Origin: Apostichopus japonicus
Taxonomy: Eukaryota; Echinodermata; Holothuroidea; Aspidochirotida; Stichopodidae
NCBI RefSeq assembly: GCF_037975245.1
Contig: NC_092577.1
Span: 24,425,398-24,489,397, forward strand
Length of the DNA stretch: 64,000 nucleotides
Direction: 5' to 3'
Positions within the stretch are counted from its first letter, which is position 1, and every line of letters starts with the position of its first letter. The notes under the pieces were generated by a model. That model worked only from the letters and a program-made list of their open reading frames with translations. It had not been told where the DNA came from and did not search any database. Of the stretch, positions 33,030 to 44,844 are shown piece after piece. The position numbers were made by a program, and so were the translations under genes.

Positions 33030-33493
33030 TGGATTAACTTTGAGGCTGGGGATAAGTATATCTCCGTTTGACGTGGGAACCTCGCTCGGGTCGGCTTTCT
33101 TTTCGGATTGGGCGTTTGCCCTTACTACCCCGTTCTGGGGGCCCAGCAGTTGTTGATCTCATCGGTTCCCGGCTCCGGGACCGGCTCCTGGGATCCGGAG
33201 TGGAACCTCGGTTCCGCACTCCCTGTGAGGTCTCGACGGACCCGGGCCCCCGGAGCCCATCTCGGTGTGCGTACCTAGCCGGGTACCACTCCCCTCGACC
33301 TGGACATTCTGTCCGTTCCGGTCGGAATTTCAAATGGGCTATTTATTGGCCTTGAGCCTTGCCTCCCCCCTTGGTCATAGAATCCGGACGGTGCCGGGAC
33401 CTTGGGGGCAATATCTCTTTCTCCTCTCTCTCTCTCTCCTCCGGCCTCTCTCGCCGGACTCGGGCTCCCGGAGCCTATCTTCCTCAAAATAAC
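33030..33493. other. GC-rich block adjoining the satellite
   Basis: A G+C-rich stretch with CpGs in a very AT-rich window. It contains a near-repeated phrase (CGGGCCCCCGGAGCCCATCT near 33,242 and a version CGGGCTCCCGGAGCCTATCT near 33,462) and a CT-rich run at 33,418-33,440. No tRNA, rRNA or coding domain could be recognised on either strand. It ends where the 203-bp satellite begins. Confidence 0.5.
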
Positions 33494-36400
33494 CCCCCTA
33501 TCATCCCAGGGAGGGATCGCACCCCAATTATTGTACCATTGTGGACAGCAGACACCCTAGTGGTGTTACCCTGTCAACATGGGCTCAAAAGGGCCTGGCT
33601 CCTGTGCGTGGTAAGGCCTGCAAGGTCCAAAAGCGGGTTTCCTCCACTCTAACGTTAAATTATTGACTTATTTCGGGGGTTTTCACAAAATAGCCCCCCT
33701 ATCACCCTTGGGAGGAATCGCACCCCCAATAATTGTACCATTTTGGACAGCAGACACCCTAGTGGGGGTACCCTGTCAAAATGGGCCCAAAAGGGCCTGG
33801 CTCCTGTGCGTGGTAAGGCCTGCAAGGTCCAAAAGCGGGTTTCCTCCACTCTAACGTTAAATTATTGACTTATTTCGGGGGTTTTCACAAAATAGCCCCC
33901 TATCACCCTTGGGAGGAATCGCACCCCCAATAATTGTACCATTTTGGACAGCAGACACCCTATTGGTGTTACCCTGTCAACATGGGCTCAAAAGGGCCTG
34001 GCTCCTGTGCGTGGTAAGGCCTGCAAGGTCCAAAAGCGGGTTTCCTCCACTCTAACGTTAAATTATTGACTTATTTCGGGGGTTTTCACAAAATAGCCCC
34101 CCTATCACCCTTGGGAGGAATCGCACCCCCAATAATTGTACCATTTTGGACAGCAGATACCCTATTGGTGTTACCCTGTCAACATGGGCTCAAAAGGGCC
34201 TGGCTCCTGTGCGTGGTAAGGCCTGCAAGGTCCAAAAGCGGGTTTCCTTCCTATATCTCTAATGTTAAATTTTGTATTTTTTCGGTTTTCTCGGAATAAC
34301 CCCCCCTATAACCCCAGGGGGGATCGCACTCCCAATTATGTTACCATTTTGGACAGCAGACACCCTAGTGGTGGTACCCTGTCAAAATGGGCCCAAAAGG
34401 GCCTGGCTCCTGTGCGTGGTAAGGCCTGCAAGGTCCAAAGCGGGTTCCCTCCGTATACTCTAACGTCAAATTATTGACTCATTTCGGGGGTTTTCACAAA
34501 ACAACCCCCCTATCACCATTGGGAGGAATCGCACCCCCAATTATGGTACCATTTTGAACAGCAGACACCCTAGTGGTGGTATCCTGTCAAAATGGGCCCA
34601 AAAAGACCAGGCCCCTGTGCGTGGTAAGGCCTGCAAGGTCCAAAGCGGGTTCCCTCCGTATACTCTAACGTCAAATTATTGACTTATTTCGGGGGTTTTC
34701 ACAAAACAACCCCCCTATCACCCTTGGGAGGAATCGCACCCCCAATTATTGTACCATTTTGAACAGCAGACACCCTAGTGGGGGTACCCTGTCAAAATGG
34801 GCCCAAAAGGGCCTGGCTCCTGTGCGTGGTAAGGCCTGCAAGGTCCAAAAGCGGGTTTCCTCCACTCTAACGTTAAATTATTGACTTATTTCGGGGGTTT
34901 TCACAAAATAGCCCCCCTATCACCCTTGGGAGGAATCGCACCCCCAATAATTGTACCATTTTGGACAGCAGACACCCTAGTGGGGGTACCCTGTCAAAAT
35001 GGGCCCAAAAGGGCCTGGCTCCTGTGCGTGGTAAGGCCTGCAAGGTCCAAAAGCGGGTTTCCTCCACTCTAACGTTAAATTATTGACTTATTTCGGGGGT
35101 TTTCACAAAATAGCCCCCCTATCACCCTTGGGAGGAATCGCACCCCCAATAATTGTACCATTTTGGACAGCAGACACCCTAGTGGTGGTACCCTGTCAAA
35201 ATGGGCCCAAAAAGACCAGGCCCCTGTGCGTGGTAAGGCCTACAAGGTCCAAAAGCGGCTTTCCTCCGTATACTCTAATGTTAAATTATTGACTAATTTC
35301 GGTGTTTTTTCACAAAATAGCCCCCCTATCACCCTAGGGGGGATCGCACTCCAAATTATGTTACCATTTTGGACAGCAGACACCCTAGTGGTGGTACCCT
35401 GTCAAAATGGGCCCAAAAAGACCAGGCCCCTGTGCGTGTAAGGCCTGCAAGGTCCAAAAGCGGGTTTCCACCGTATACTCTAATGTTAAATTATTGACTA
35501 ATTTCGGTGTTTTTCACAAAATAACCCCCCTATCACCCTAGGGGGGATCGCACTCCAAATTATGTTACCATTTTGGACAGCAGACACCCTAGTGGTGGTA
35601 TCCTGTCAAAATGGGCCCAAAAAGACCAGGCCCCTGTGCGTGGTAAGGCCTGCAAGGTCCAAAAGCGGGTTTCCTCCACTCTAACGTGAAATTATTGACT
35701 TATTTCGGGGGTTTTCACAAAACAACCCCCCTATCACCCTTGGGAGGAATCGCACCCCCAATTATTGTACCATTTTGGACAGCAGACACCCTAGTGGGGG
35801 TACCCTGTCAAAATGGGCCCAAAAGGGCCTGGCTCCTGTGCGTGGTAAGGCCTGCAAGGTCCAAAAGCGGGTTTCCTCCACTCTAACGTTAAATTATTGA
35901 CTTATTTCGGGGGTTTTCACAAAATAGCCCCCCTATCACCCTTGGGAGGAATCGCACCCCCAATAATTGTACCATTTTGGACAGCAGACACCCTAGTGGG
36001 GGTACCCTGTCAAAATGGGCCAAAAAGGGTCAAGACCCTGTGGGTGGTAAGGCCTGCAAGGTCCAAAAGCGGCTTTCCTCCGTATACTCTAACGTTAAAT
36101 TATTGACTAATTTCGGTGTTTTTCACAAAATAACCCCCCTATCACCCTAGGGGGATCGCACTCCAAATTATGTTACCATTTTGGACAGCAGACACCCTAG
36201 TGGTGGTACCCTGTCAAAATGGGCCCAAAAAGACCAGGCCCCTGTGCGTGTAAGGCCTGCAAGATCCAAAAGCGGCTTTCCACCGTATACTCTAATGTTA
36301 AATTATTGACTAATTTCGGTGTTTTTCACAAAATAACCCCCCTATCACCCTAGGGGGGATCGCACTCCAAATTATGTTACCACTTTGGACAGCAGACACC

Positions 36401-36606
36401 CTAGTGGTGGTATCCTGTAAATTGGGCCAAAAAGGGTCAGGCCCCTGTGCGTGGTAAGGCCTGTAAGGTCCATAAGTGGGTTTGCTCCCGATACTATAAT
36501 GTTAAATTTTGTATTTTTTCGTTTTTTTCTCAAAATAACCGCCCTATCACCCTTGGGAGGAATCGCACCCCCAATTATTGTACCATTTTGGACAGCAGAC
36601 ACCCTA
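33494..36606. repeat. 203-bp satellite array, 16 units (left part)
   Basis: The phrase GACAGCAGACACC recurs at 33544, 33746, 33947, 34149, 34352, 34556, 34761, 34964, 35166, 35372, 35576, 35778, 35980, 36184, 36388 and 36591 (some with a base change), a period of 201-206 bp. Two unit types alternate irregularly. One has GAGGAATCGCACCCCC and GGGCCTGGCTCC. The other has GGGATCGCACTCCAAAT and AAGACCAGGCCCC. The segments 33,655-33,854 and 34,873-35,072 look identical. Many short open frames on both strands are by-products of the unit. The array is broken at 36,606 by a transposon and resumes at 50,507. Confidence 0.95.
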
Positions 36607-37012
36607 CACTGTTAAAAATTTCTGTAAATTTACAGTTAATTCCTGTCGATTTTTACAGAAAAAGCCGGTTTTCTATATTTACATGTAAACGTCTGTTATT
36701 TTAACAGACGTTTTCTGTACAGCAAGTGGTTTACACAAAATTGTAGTATTTTTCCCTCCAAAGAAAATTTACAGGAAAATCCTGTAAAATTTTCCAGAAT
36801 ATGTCAGTTTTTAATATTTACATGTAAAATCTGTGATTTTTACAGACGTTTTATGTTACAGCAAGTGGTTTACAAAAAATTGTAGTATTTTTTCCTGCAA
36901 TGAAAATTTACAGGATAATTCTGTAAAATTTTCCAGAATATGTCAGTTTTTTATATTTACATGTAAACTTATGTGATTTTTACAGACGTTATATGTGTCA
37001 TGTACTTTACAG
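36607..37012. repeat. Left terminal and subterminal repeats of the large element
   Basis: The terminal CACTGTTAAAAATTTCTGT is followed by about 2.5 units of ~139 bp. 'caagtggtttaca' recurs at 36723 and 36862, and 'tttttacagacgtt' recurs near 36,838 and 36,976. Short inverted words TGTAAA/TTTACA are dense, which may offer repeated transposase binding sites. A T-run (about 37,017-37,034) follows. Confidence 0.75.
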
Positions 37013-37840
37013 AATTATTTTTTTTTTTTTTTTTGCAATCTAATGCATGTAAATTGGAATTTGAAGAGTGTTATACGAAAATATACTTGAAGGTGGAACA
37101 CGTTACCAATATACAATGGTATAGGCTACAACAAAATCCATTGTGCAGTAACATTACCGTTTGGCAAAGAAAAGAATGAAATCCAACCATGAAGCTATTA
37201 CCGATAGCTCCATGATCCAACCCACAATTACCAGTTAACTTTGTCCCTACAGTCGTTTTCTGCCTTAGTGTTACATTTGAGCAACAACCCCCACCCCCGT
37301 GAGGCTCATCAATGACCCTTAATTGTCCAGCGAACGAAACCAATGTAAAAGGTAACTTTGAAGGGTCTGTAGGTCAAATATGTGAAATCTAACCATTTAG
37401 AGTTTTAGAAACGAATTATTTGTAAATGCCTAACGTGTTAACTAATGAAAACATAATTTTACAATAGATGGTACTGTTCCAATTGGTTTACCGTTTGTTT
37501 AAGGAGTATACAACTTCCGAAATCCTATCAAAACAATTACTGCTGTGAGCTGCCAAGAATACAATGCCCAGCCTTCAAGATGTGGTCTAATTTATTGTTG
37601 TTTTATGTTAACTTGTATTGTCAGTAAAACATGAACCGATGACAATTCCGTGTGCTCAATGTACGATCACTGGGTCACACACATGCAGCTATTTATAGCT
37701 AAATGGGTCACCGAACGTATCAAAATGTTGTTCAATATGTCTAGTACAGCAAATGTCATTTCATTCATCTGAACCGCCCCCCCCCTTCAACCCCTCCTCC
37801 CATTCGACCCAGCCGGTCTAGCTCGATTATTGGCGTCAAC

Positions 37841-39703
37841 GTGTCTGTAACAGCTATGACGTCTCGCGCACAGGCGGGAATTCTTTTGATACATTCTGGG
37901 CGGCTGCCGTTGGCTTTCCCGGAAAACTTGGCTACCCGTGGCTATACCCTATCAACTTTTGCTGCAATGAAGATTCATGTGACTAGGTATCACCGCCATC
38001 TTCAAAAGCAAACAGCAGTTGCAGCAAAACTTCAGTCAGTTAACCTGTCATTGATTTGTATGTATGAAATCTGTCAAAAAGAACTCACAGATCTGTCCTC
38101 ATATTTGGCACACTTAAAAGCACATATAAGAAAAGAACAAGTTGTATCTTGACCATATAAGAAGTGCAAAAGAGATTTTTCAAAAACCAGTTCATTTACA
38201 GCACATTTGTCACGTTGTCACAGAAACTGGGGAGCTGTAAACATTTTGGATAAATACAAACTTTCTACTCGTGATCATTGCTCTTTGGATCAAGATATAC
38301 CTCTAGACACTAACTGCTTTGATGTGTCTACAGAGACTGATAGATTTGTCATTGAAAATGACATAAGCTGTGATTTCGAAAACAGTAACAATTGCCAAGG
38401 TAGGGTGCAAGAAACAGGTCAGTCTAGGCTTCAATTCCAACAAAATTTTGCCTTGTTTCTTCTGAAACTTCAGGCAAAACAACTTGTTCCATCACAAACA
38501 ATTCAAATGATTGTTGAGGAGCTTCAAACTATTCACAGTTTATGTCAAAAATTGAGAGATGAGGGTTTAGCAGAAGAACGTATCAAATGTGTAGCCGATT
38601 ATATGAATGAGATAGATGCATGGATTGCTATTGATACAGTAGTTGTAAAGGAAAACTCAGAACGCAGCACTGTAGAAAAGAGTAATTTACTATAAATCAG
38701 CATTCAAGTTTGTTGCTCCAATTGCAATATCACTAGGGAGAGATTCAGCACAAAAAATGCATTACTATCATTACATTCCAATCAAGGAGAGCATTCAATT
38801 GCTCCTTTCGGATGATTTTGTCAAAGTAGGCATCACAGTGAAGACTCATCTGTTCTTACTGACATAGTGGATGGTACAGTTTTTAAAAAAAAATAGTTTG
38901 TTTCAAAGTTGTGAAAGATCCTTGTCCATCATTCTCTATGAAGACTCATTTGAAATTGTAAACCCACTTGGGTCGGCAAGAATAAAACACAAAATACTAG
39001 CAATGTACTTTACACTTGGAAACACCCAACCTGAGTACAGATCTGTTGTTGATGCAATGCAGCTTGTGTTTTTTGTAAAGAAGTTGATTTTAAGGTCTTT
39101 GGGCAGCAGAAGGTTTTTGAGAGAGTGATAAATGATTTGAAAACATTAGAGGAAGTTGGAATAGAAACAAGTGACGGGGTGGTCTGGAAAGGTGCGCTGT
39201 CTTGTATATTAGGGGATAATTTAGGTTCCCATTGTATTGGGGGTTTCATTGAGAGTTTTTCAGGAACTAACATGTGCCGCTACTGTTTAATAACTTCACA
39301 TGACTTCAAATGTAATGCACCATATGCTGTTGGGAAGCCTAGAACCAAGGAGGAGTATGATTCTTGCATTGCACACCTTGAAGATCATGAAGAAAATCAT
39401 CATCAAGGAATTAAATTTAATTCATGTTTTAATTCTTTGAGGTATTTTCATGTGTGTGCACCTGGTTTGCCATCATGCCTGGGACATGACTTGTTTGAAG
39501 GAGTTGTTGATTACGATGTAGCCATGTTTATTCAATACTGGATTAAACAAAAACATTGGTTCACATATGCAGATTTGAATATAATGTTGGTACAGTTTAA
39601 ATTTCAAGGATGCGATGCAAACAATAAACCTGCATTTGTAAATTTATCAGGTAACCGCTTAGGTGGTTTTTTTGAGGAATGGAGAGGTGAAAGGGGAGGT
39701 TAA
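37841..39703 (+). pseudogene. Gene A: C2H2 / CACTA-like transposase, decayed
   Basis: From 37,841 the frame encodes a degenerate finger (FAAMKIHVTRYHR) and then a C2H2 pair. The first is CMYEICQKELTDLSSYLAHL; the second, PYKKCKRDFSKTSSFTAHLS, lacks its first Cys because that codon is now TGA (38150-38152). After a Leu-rich stretch to 38,695 the core continues in other frames: HYYHYIPIKES, FEIVNPLGSARIKHKI, AMYFTLGN, then a clean 192-codon frame (39,125-39,703). That frame has CILGDNLGSHCIGGF, MCRYCLI, LPSCLGHDLFEGVVDYD and WIKQKHWF. GDN and GHD carry the likely catalytic Asp residues, and C..C resembles the CACTA zinc site. The C-terminal third is missing; a related C-terminus lies at 5398-5900. 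Confidence 0.65.
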
Positions 39704-40514
39704 GAAGTAAGTTACAAGAGGAGATGGAAAAATTTCTAAATAGTAAGTACATGTGATACACAGAAGTTTCTCTTATTGTCTAAGACAGTTGCTGGTACCA
39801 CAAATTGAATAAGGAAACTGGTCTCATAGTACATCATTAGCATTTTTGTAATTCTCTAAAGAAAATTTTCTGGGTTAATTATTAGTATTATACATTAGAT
39901 TTGAATTTTTTTTAAAGCAGTTTTCAAGTAGTGAGCAAATAGAAAACACTAGGTCAAACTAATGAAATGATACACCACATACCCAAACTAAAATATTTAT
40001 CAACAAGAAAAGAGGAAACCCTTCTTTTCAATTCAAATTAAACATAGAACGTACGTTCTATGTTGTTTGTAGAGTATGTTGAAGTTCATATGAGAGTATG
40101 ACAAGGCTAAAGGTCACCTTGAAAAACAACCACTATGGGTTAGTATGGGGTACAGTACCTCTACTCTGGGATCATACTTGGCCCCCACTTTGGGGTCCAA
40201 ATAAGCGGGCACTACGAAAATGTCTGCAGTGACCAAATAATGCCATTGACGCAACAATTTGATATGTATGAGTGTTACTTTGCCCCAAAAACACTTGTAT
40301 ACCAATAATCAACAAAAATTGCCCCAATAATTTCACACTTTGGCTATACTGATTGAAAGATGCAGAGAACTGTGGAAATGGCTTGCTTTCCATACTGTAT
40401 AAGAATACACCTCGACAACTTAACAAACTATGAAGCACGCCTTGTCCGATGCTTATGCACAAGGTCCATATGGCATACGGTACGGTGTGTACATGTGTAC
40501 AAAGCCATTGCCTA
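39704..40514. other. Spacer with a perfect 24-bp palindrome
   Basis: No coding continuation of gene A was found. A perfect 24-bp palindrome, AACATAGAAC-GTAC-GTTCTATGTT, lies at 40041-40064. The rest shows nothing recognised. The pogo-like element begins at 40515. Confidence 0.6.
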
Positions 40515-42116
40515 CAGGTAGGGGCCCCTCAGAATGCTGGTGCCCCTCAAAATGTAGGTGAACAAATATTATTGGCTAGAAAAAAAACTGAACCTGTCAT
40601 GAACTTTTTATTATACTTTTTAGATAGGATATATGTATGATGAATTTAAAATTGCCAACAACTCAAAAATTATTTTATAGTTTCCAAAAAAATATATGGG
40701 TACAATCATCTATTTGCTTACCGTGCATCTAAAATTTGCTATTAATTGAAGTGTAGCTTCTTGGCACTGCATCAAAAACGGAAAACTAGGGGGTAATTTA
40801 CATTGCAAAATTACCTGTTTGTAGAATGATGATCAGTGAAATATAGCACTTTGTACGTAACTTGATATTTTTGAAAACATCATTACTTGATCAGAATCAG
40901 CATTTTGAGGGGCATTAAACCAGCGTTTTGAGGGTCAATAAAAACAAATATGAAAAATTAATAAATCCATTACAGGGTAATATCAAAACTGTATTTTTAC
41001 ATGAAACATATAATTTTACACTAACAACACCAAAAATAAACACTTACCTCACATATTTTGTAATTTAACTACGTTAAATAAGTTGCTCTCATATTTTTTT
41101 TAAATGTTCTGAGAAATATTTACTATTGCCTTCTACAGTATTCCCTCAATTTTATGTCCATTACATTTACTAAGATATGTACAATTCACAACATACTGCC
41201 AAAATGACTACTATATAAATGAAGACCTCATTTGGATGTAAGTTTTGCTACCTTCAAGATTTTTAACATTGTGGGTCAGTTCAACTGGGTGGGTGCTTAT
41301 GGGTTGGCGCAAAATACAGTACCACACACATATAGTATAAACGAATATTAATTACACTTTAAAGAACCTACATTCACATGTAACAGTTTCATGTAGCTGA
41401 AGAAAGAACAATCTGTTTTTAACTGTAATGATTTATATTTAACAGGTAATAAACAACTTTATCATTTGAAACTTTAATTAAACAAATAAAGCATCATCAG
41501 AAAAGACAAACTTGTATACTGTAGGGTAATAACTAAACTATAAAACTAATCAACTTTTCATTTCACATACACATGTTTATTGATAAATGTATTTCTACAT
41601 TCTACCACATTTCACCATCCCTGGTTGCACTTCTGCTTCATACACTTCACCATAAAATATGGGAGCAGACTCTTTTTCCATTTCCTGTGTCATACCCTAA
41701 TCTACTCCAAATGGCTTCTCTAAACATCTCACACAGACTTCATCTCCCACCTTTTGTAGAACTTTACCAATCATACACTTCTTCTAAACCCACATCGACA
41801 CTTTCACATCCTTCATATCCAACCTTCTTAACCCCATCACATCTACACCTTCAACCTCGACAGCATCTACACCTTCAACCTCAACGTCATCTGCACCATC
41901 AACCTCAACCTCTTCTGCACCTTCAACCTCAATATCATCTACAGACATCTCTTCAACAGATGAGTCATCAACAAGAAGTCGCCGACGCACACGCTTCCCT
42001 TGTGTGCAAGCAGGCAAAATCATATCAGGCTTGACTCCATTTTCATCTTTACATGCAGCTTTACTGCATATAATTGGGAAGCCAGCACATTTAAGCATTT
42101 GGGACACAGTTTCAAC

Positions 42117-43041
42117 GGGTACACGTTGTCAGTCCGACACGTTTTCAGTCCGAAAATAAAATACACGTTTTTAGTCCGAATAAACGAGTTTTCAGTCCGA
42201 CACGTTTTCAGTCCGAAAATAAAATACACGTTCTCAGTCCGAAAAAACGAGTTTTCAGTCCGACACGTTTTCAGTCCGAAAATAAACTACACGTTTTCAG
42301 TCCGAAAATGAAATACACGTTTTCAGTCCGAAAATGAGAAAAACGTTTTCAGTTAGGGAATGAAAGCAGTTTTAATGCCATAATATCACCAATAAACGGT
42401 GACAGTCCGAACTGATAGTAAAAGAATCGATTGAATCTTTTGTATTAAGTCTCACATCACCGGCCTCAACAAAGACTTGGGACCCCTTAACAACTATCAG
42501 TTCTACAAACATATGTAATCCGTTCTTCGCTCCTTAATCAGCTTCCTGTATAGTCATGGTTTGTTTGGTTCTAATTCCATCAATGCAATTTACACTTTAA
42601 ACCTAGCGTCATACTTTCACTGTGTTACATTTTGTACTTTTCAGTCGACTGCCAATAATGCTGACGAAGGTCCCAGGGGACCGAAAATTCCAATATATTT
42701 TCTAAAACTTACCTCCTTATTTGTCAATTATGAGTAAATACGAAAGATTCAATCGATTTATTTACTATCAGTTCGGGCTGTCACAGTTTATTGGGGATAT
42801 TATGGCATTAAAACTGCTTTCATTCCCCAACTGAAAACATTTTCGGACTGAAAACGTGTATTTTATTTTCGGACTGAAAACGTGTATTCCATTTTCGGAC
42901 TGAAAACGTATATTTTATTTTCGGACTGAAAACGTGTATTTCATTTTCGGACTGAAAACGTGTATTTTATTTTCGGACTGAAAACTTGTCGGACTGCAAA
43001 CTTGTCGGACTGCAAACTTGTCGGACTGAGGGGTGTACCCC
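42117..43041. mobile_element. Long-TIR non-autonomous element, 8-bp target duplication
   Basis: The element is 925 bp flanked by GTTTCAAC on both sides (42109-42116, 43042-43049). The arms, roughly 42117-42455 and 42720-43041, are inverted copies of each other. They start GGGTACAC and hold tandem words TTTTCAGTCCGAAAATAAAA. The inner arms share 'gaatgaaagcagttttaatg' and 'gaactgatagtaaa'. No open frame of note exists. 8-bp duplications occur in hAT, Merlin, P and Novosib-type elements, and the GGG start does not decide between them. It sits in the reading frame of the pogo-like transposase between its two Cys clusters. Confidence 0.88.
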
Positions 43042-43557
43042 GTTTCAACTTCTCTGCCTCACACTTGCCATCTGGTTTCAAGCAAACACAATGTGACTTG
43101 CACTTCAAAAATGTCTCTAGATTACACTGTTTCTTCAGCTTATTGTCTTGTCTGGCTTTGTCCCTTGCTTCGTTCTCTTTATTCAATAACTCCACTGATT
43201 CTTATATTTGTTGTCCTTCCATGGATCCATGGACTTGAGTTACCCTTATGTTACTTGTCTACCTTTGGTTTTGGCTTCACTTTCTTAATTGTCAGTAGTC
43301 CATCAATCTCCTCCAATGGCGTACTCTTGAATGAATTTTCAAGCTTCTGGATGGTTTCTAATGAGTTCTCCAGTTTTTGTGTATAGTACTGCTTGGTGTA
43401 CTTCTTGATGCCAACTGGCGACTCAACCATTGATGTGTTGGAAGTTGATGATGAAGGTCCTGCCGTTTCATCAGTTTCATCTTGAATAACAGATGATGCT
43501 GGAACAAATTTGTCCTTTTGCATCCATTCAACACCCAGGCCATGGTTAGTTACACCA

Positions 43558-43590
43558 TGGAGCTATAAACCTGGGATATATAGCTCCATG
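43558..43590. mobile_element. 33-bp palindromic insert with 9-bp flanking repeats
   Basis: GTTACACCA occurs at 43549-43557 and again at 43591-43599. Between them lie 33 bp that form a hairpin (TGGAGCTATA ... TATATAGCTCCA). Without the insert the pogo-like transposase frame reads on smoothly on the minus strand (KNAAKRVGVT, then NHGLGVEWMQKDKF). It is therefore a real insertion, too short to encode anything. Origin unknown; a minimal foldback element or a repair-made template insertion are both possible. Confidence 0.65.
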
Positions 43591-44844
43591 GTTACACCAA
43601 CACGTTTTGCTGCATTTTTTATTATTTCAAGTTTGTTTTTATTTCAACATCTGCCAATTTCTTCATGAAACCATCCCTGTTGACTGTGCATTCCGCAGAA
43701 AAGAGTTCTCCCTTGCTGTTATGGTATTCACAGTGCAAATTTTGATTGATTTGGTCATGTAATTGTGTGACTCCAGTGGTATCAGGTGGAGTGATGAAAA
43801 GATGCATTTCTTTTGCTCTCAAGAACCTCAACACCTCAATATCAAATCTGGAACTGTGGCCATCAGAAACAATGACAACTGGTCTTGCTACCTTCTGTGC
43901 TGCTAAGTGTCGATCTAATAACTTGTACACTGACAACAGGGATTCATGTGCTTGAGAACCAGGTTCAGTTGTTGATATAAGAAGATTTGGAATGTTCTTG
44001 ACAGCAATGTCAGGAGCCATATGTACAAGTGTAGATAGTTGAGTTAGAAGAAATCCAAAGTATTGTTAATTGTCTTTAGGATGTTTGTTGGTTACTTTTG
44101 CTCTTTTATTACTTAAGTGGGGAATATTTTTCCATTTGTTGACTGTCAATATGCCAAGGAATGGGAAAACAAAAAAAAATTTTGGAAAGGAGGTGTCATG
44201 TTTTGTATTTTTCATTAGGGAAAATCAGCATTCTGAGGGGCAATACACCAGCATTTTGGGAACCTCAGTGGGAAAAAATACAAGAAACACAATCAATTTT
44301 TAAATAACTCTTAGAGAGTTTAAAATGAGTGAACCAGTCAAAATTTGTTTTTAATTCATGACGTTCCTGGAAAATTATAAGCAAAATTGTTGACCAGCGT
44401 TTTGAGGGGCAAGTGTTTTTTAGTGTGGTTTTTATCCATGCCAAAAAAAAATGATAAAAAAAATATTTTCATGTTTGGACCCAAATGCAATCTAAGTTAA
44501 TAGATAATCTTCATAATCTTCATCTGGTGAGCTGTAGGTGACTTACAAAAAACACCTACATTCTGAGGGGCCCCTACCTGTACATCAACAAACAAGCAGC
44601 GGCTTAACCGAAACAGACGTGTCAGAGAATGCCCCTGTTGCCAATTGAAGATATGCTTGATTCGATAGATTGAGAGCTTGAGTGCTGCCCCTGTTTATTG
44701 TGTAAATGCTGATGTTCTGTGAGTGTCCAAAAAACTAGTACCTTAATGCAATATATGTCTGTTGTCAGGAAATAATTTATCAAGGTTGTTTATTCATTTC
44801 ATATCATCTACTTTCATTGATGTGACATATTTTCATTCTTAAAG

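Larger units (their letters stand above)
41784..44020 (-). pseudogene. pogo-like DDE transposase, interrupted
   Basis: From 44020 the minus strand encodes the middle and end of a DDE domain. RPVVIVSDGHSSRFD holds the second catalytic Asp, and ITPPDTTGVTQLHDQINQNL is the hallmark QxxDQ/N stretch after it. A helical tail follows (43523-43251), with an LEEIDGLLTIKK-type region. A Cys cluster CKSHCVCLKPDGKC (about 43,100) comes next, then, beyond the inserted element, a second cluster CSKAACKDENG (about 42,050). The end is an Asp/Glu/Val-rich tail (EEVEVDGADD repeats). The domain with the first Asp and the N-terminal helix-turn-helix are missing. Breaks: two insertions plus at least one frameshift near 42,090. 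Confidence 0.7.
40515..44580 (-). mobile_element. pogo/Tigger-like DNA transposon nested in the large element
   Basis: Terminal inverted repeats are perfect for 22 bp and begin CAGGTAGGGGCCCCTCAGAA. They are flanked by TA at 40513-40514 and 44581-44582. A CAG start, a TA duplication and a DDE transposase of pogo type on the minus strand agree with the Tigger/pogo branch of Tc1/mariner. A word TTTTGAGGGGC recurs subterminally (near 40,545 inverted, 40,902, 40,925, 44,402). It was itself hit by a 925-bp element (42,117-43,041) and a 33-bp insert (43,558-43,590). The N-terminal half of the transposase is absent, so this copy cannot move alone. Confidence 0.85.

Noticed and set aside
33494-36606. 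Many 60-100 codon open frames on both strands (for example starting MTYFGGFHK)
   Set aside because: They repeat with the 203-bp satellite unit and vanish with its phase; no domain, no codon signal.
41573-42034. Plus-strand His/Leu/Gln-rich open frame
   Set aside because: It is the antisense of the Asp/Glu/Val-rich tail of the pogo-like transposase.
42000-42311. Repeated FSVRHVFSPKIKYTFSVRK-type open frame
   Set aside because: Created by the 26-bp subterminal repeat of the long-TIR element.
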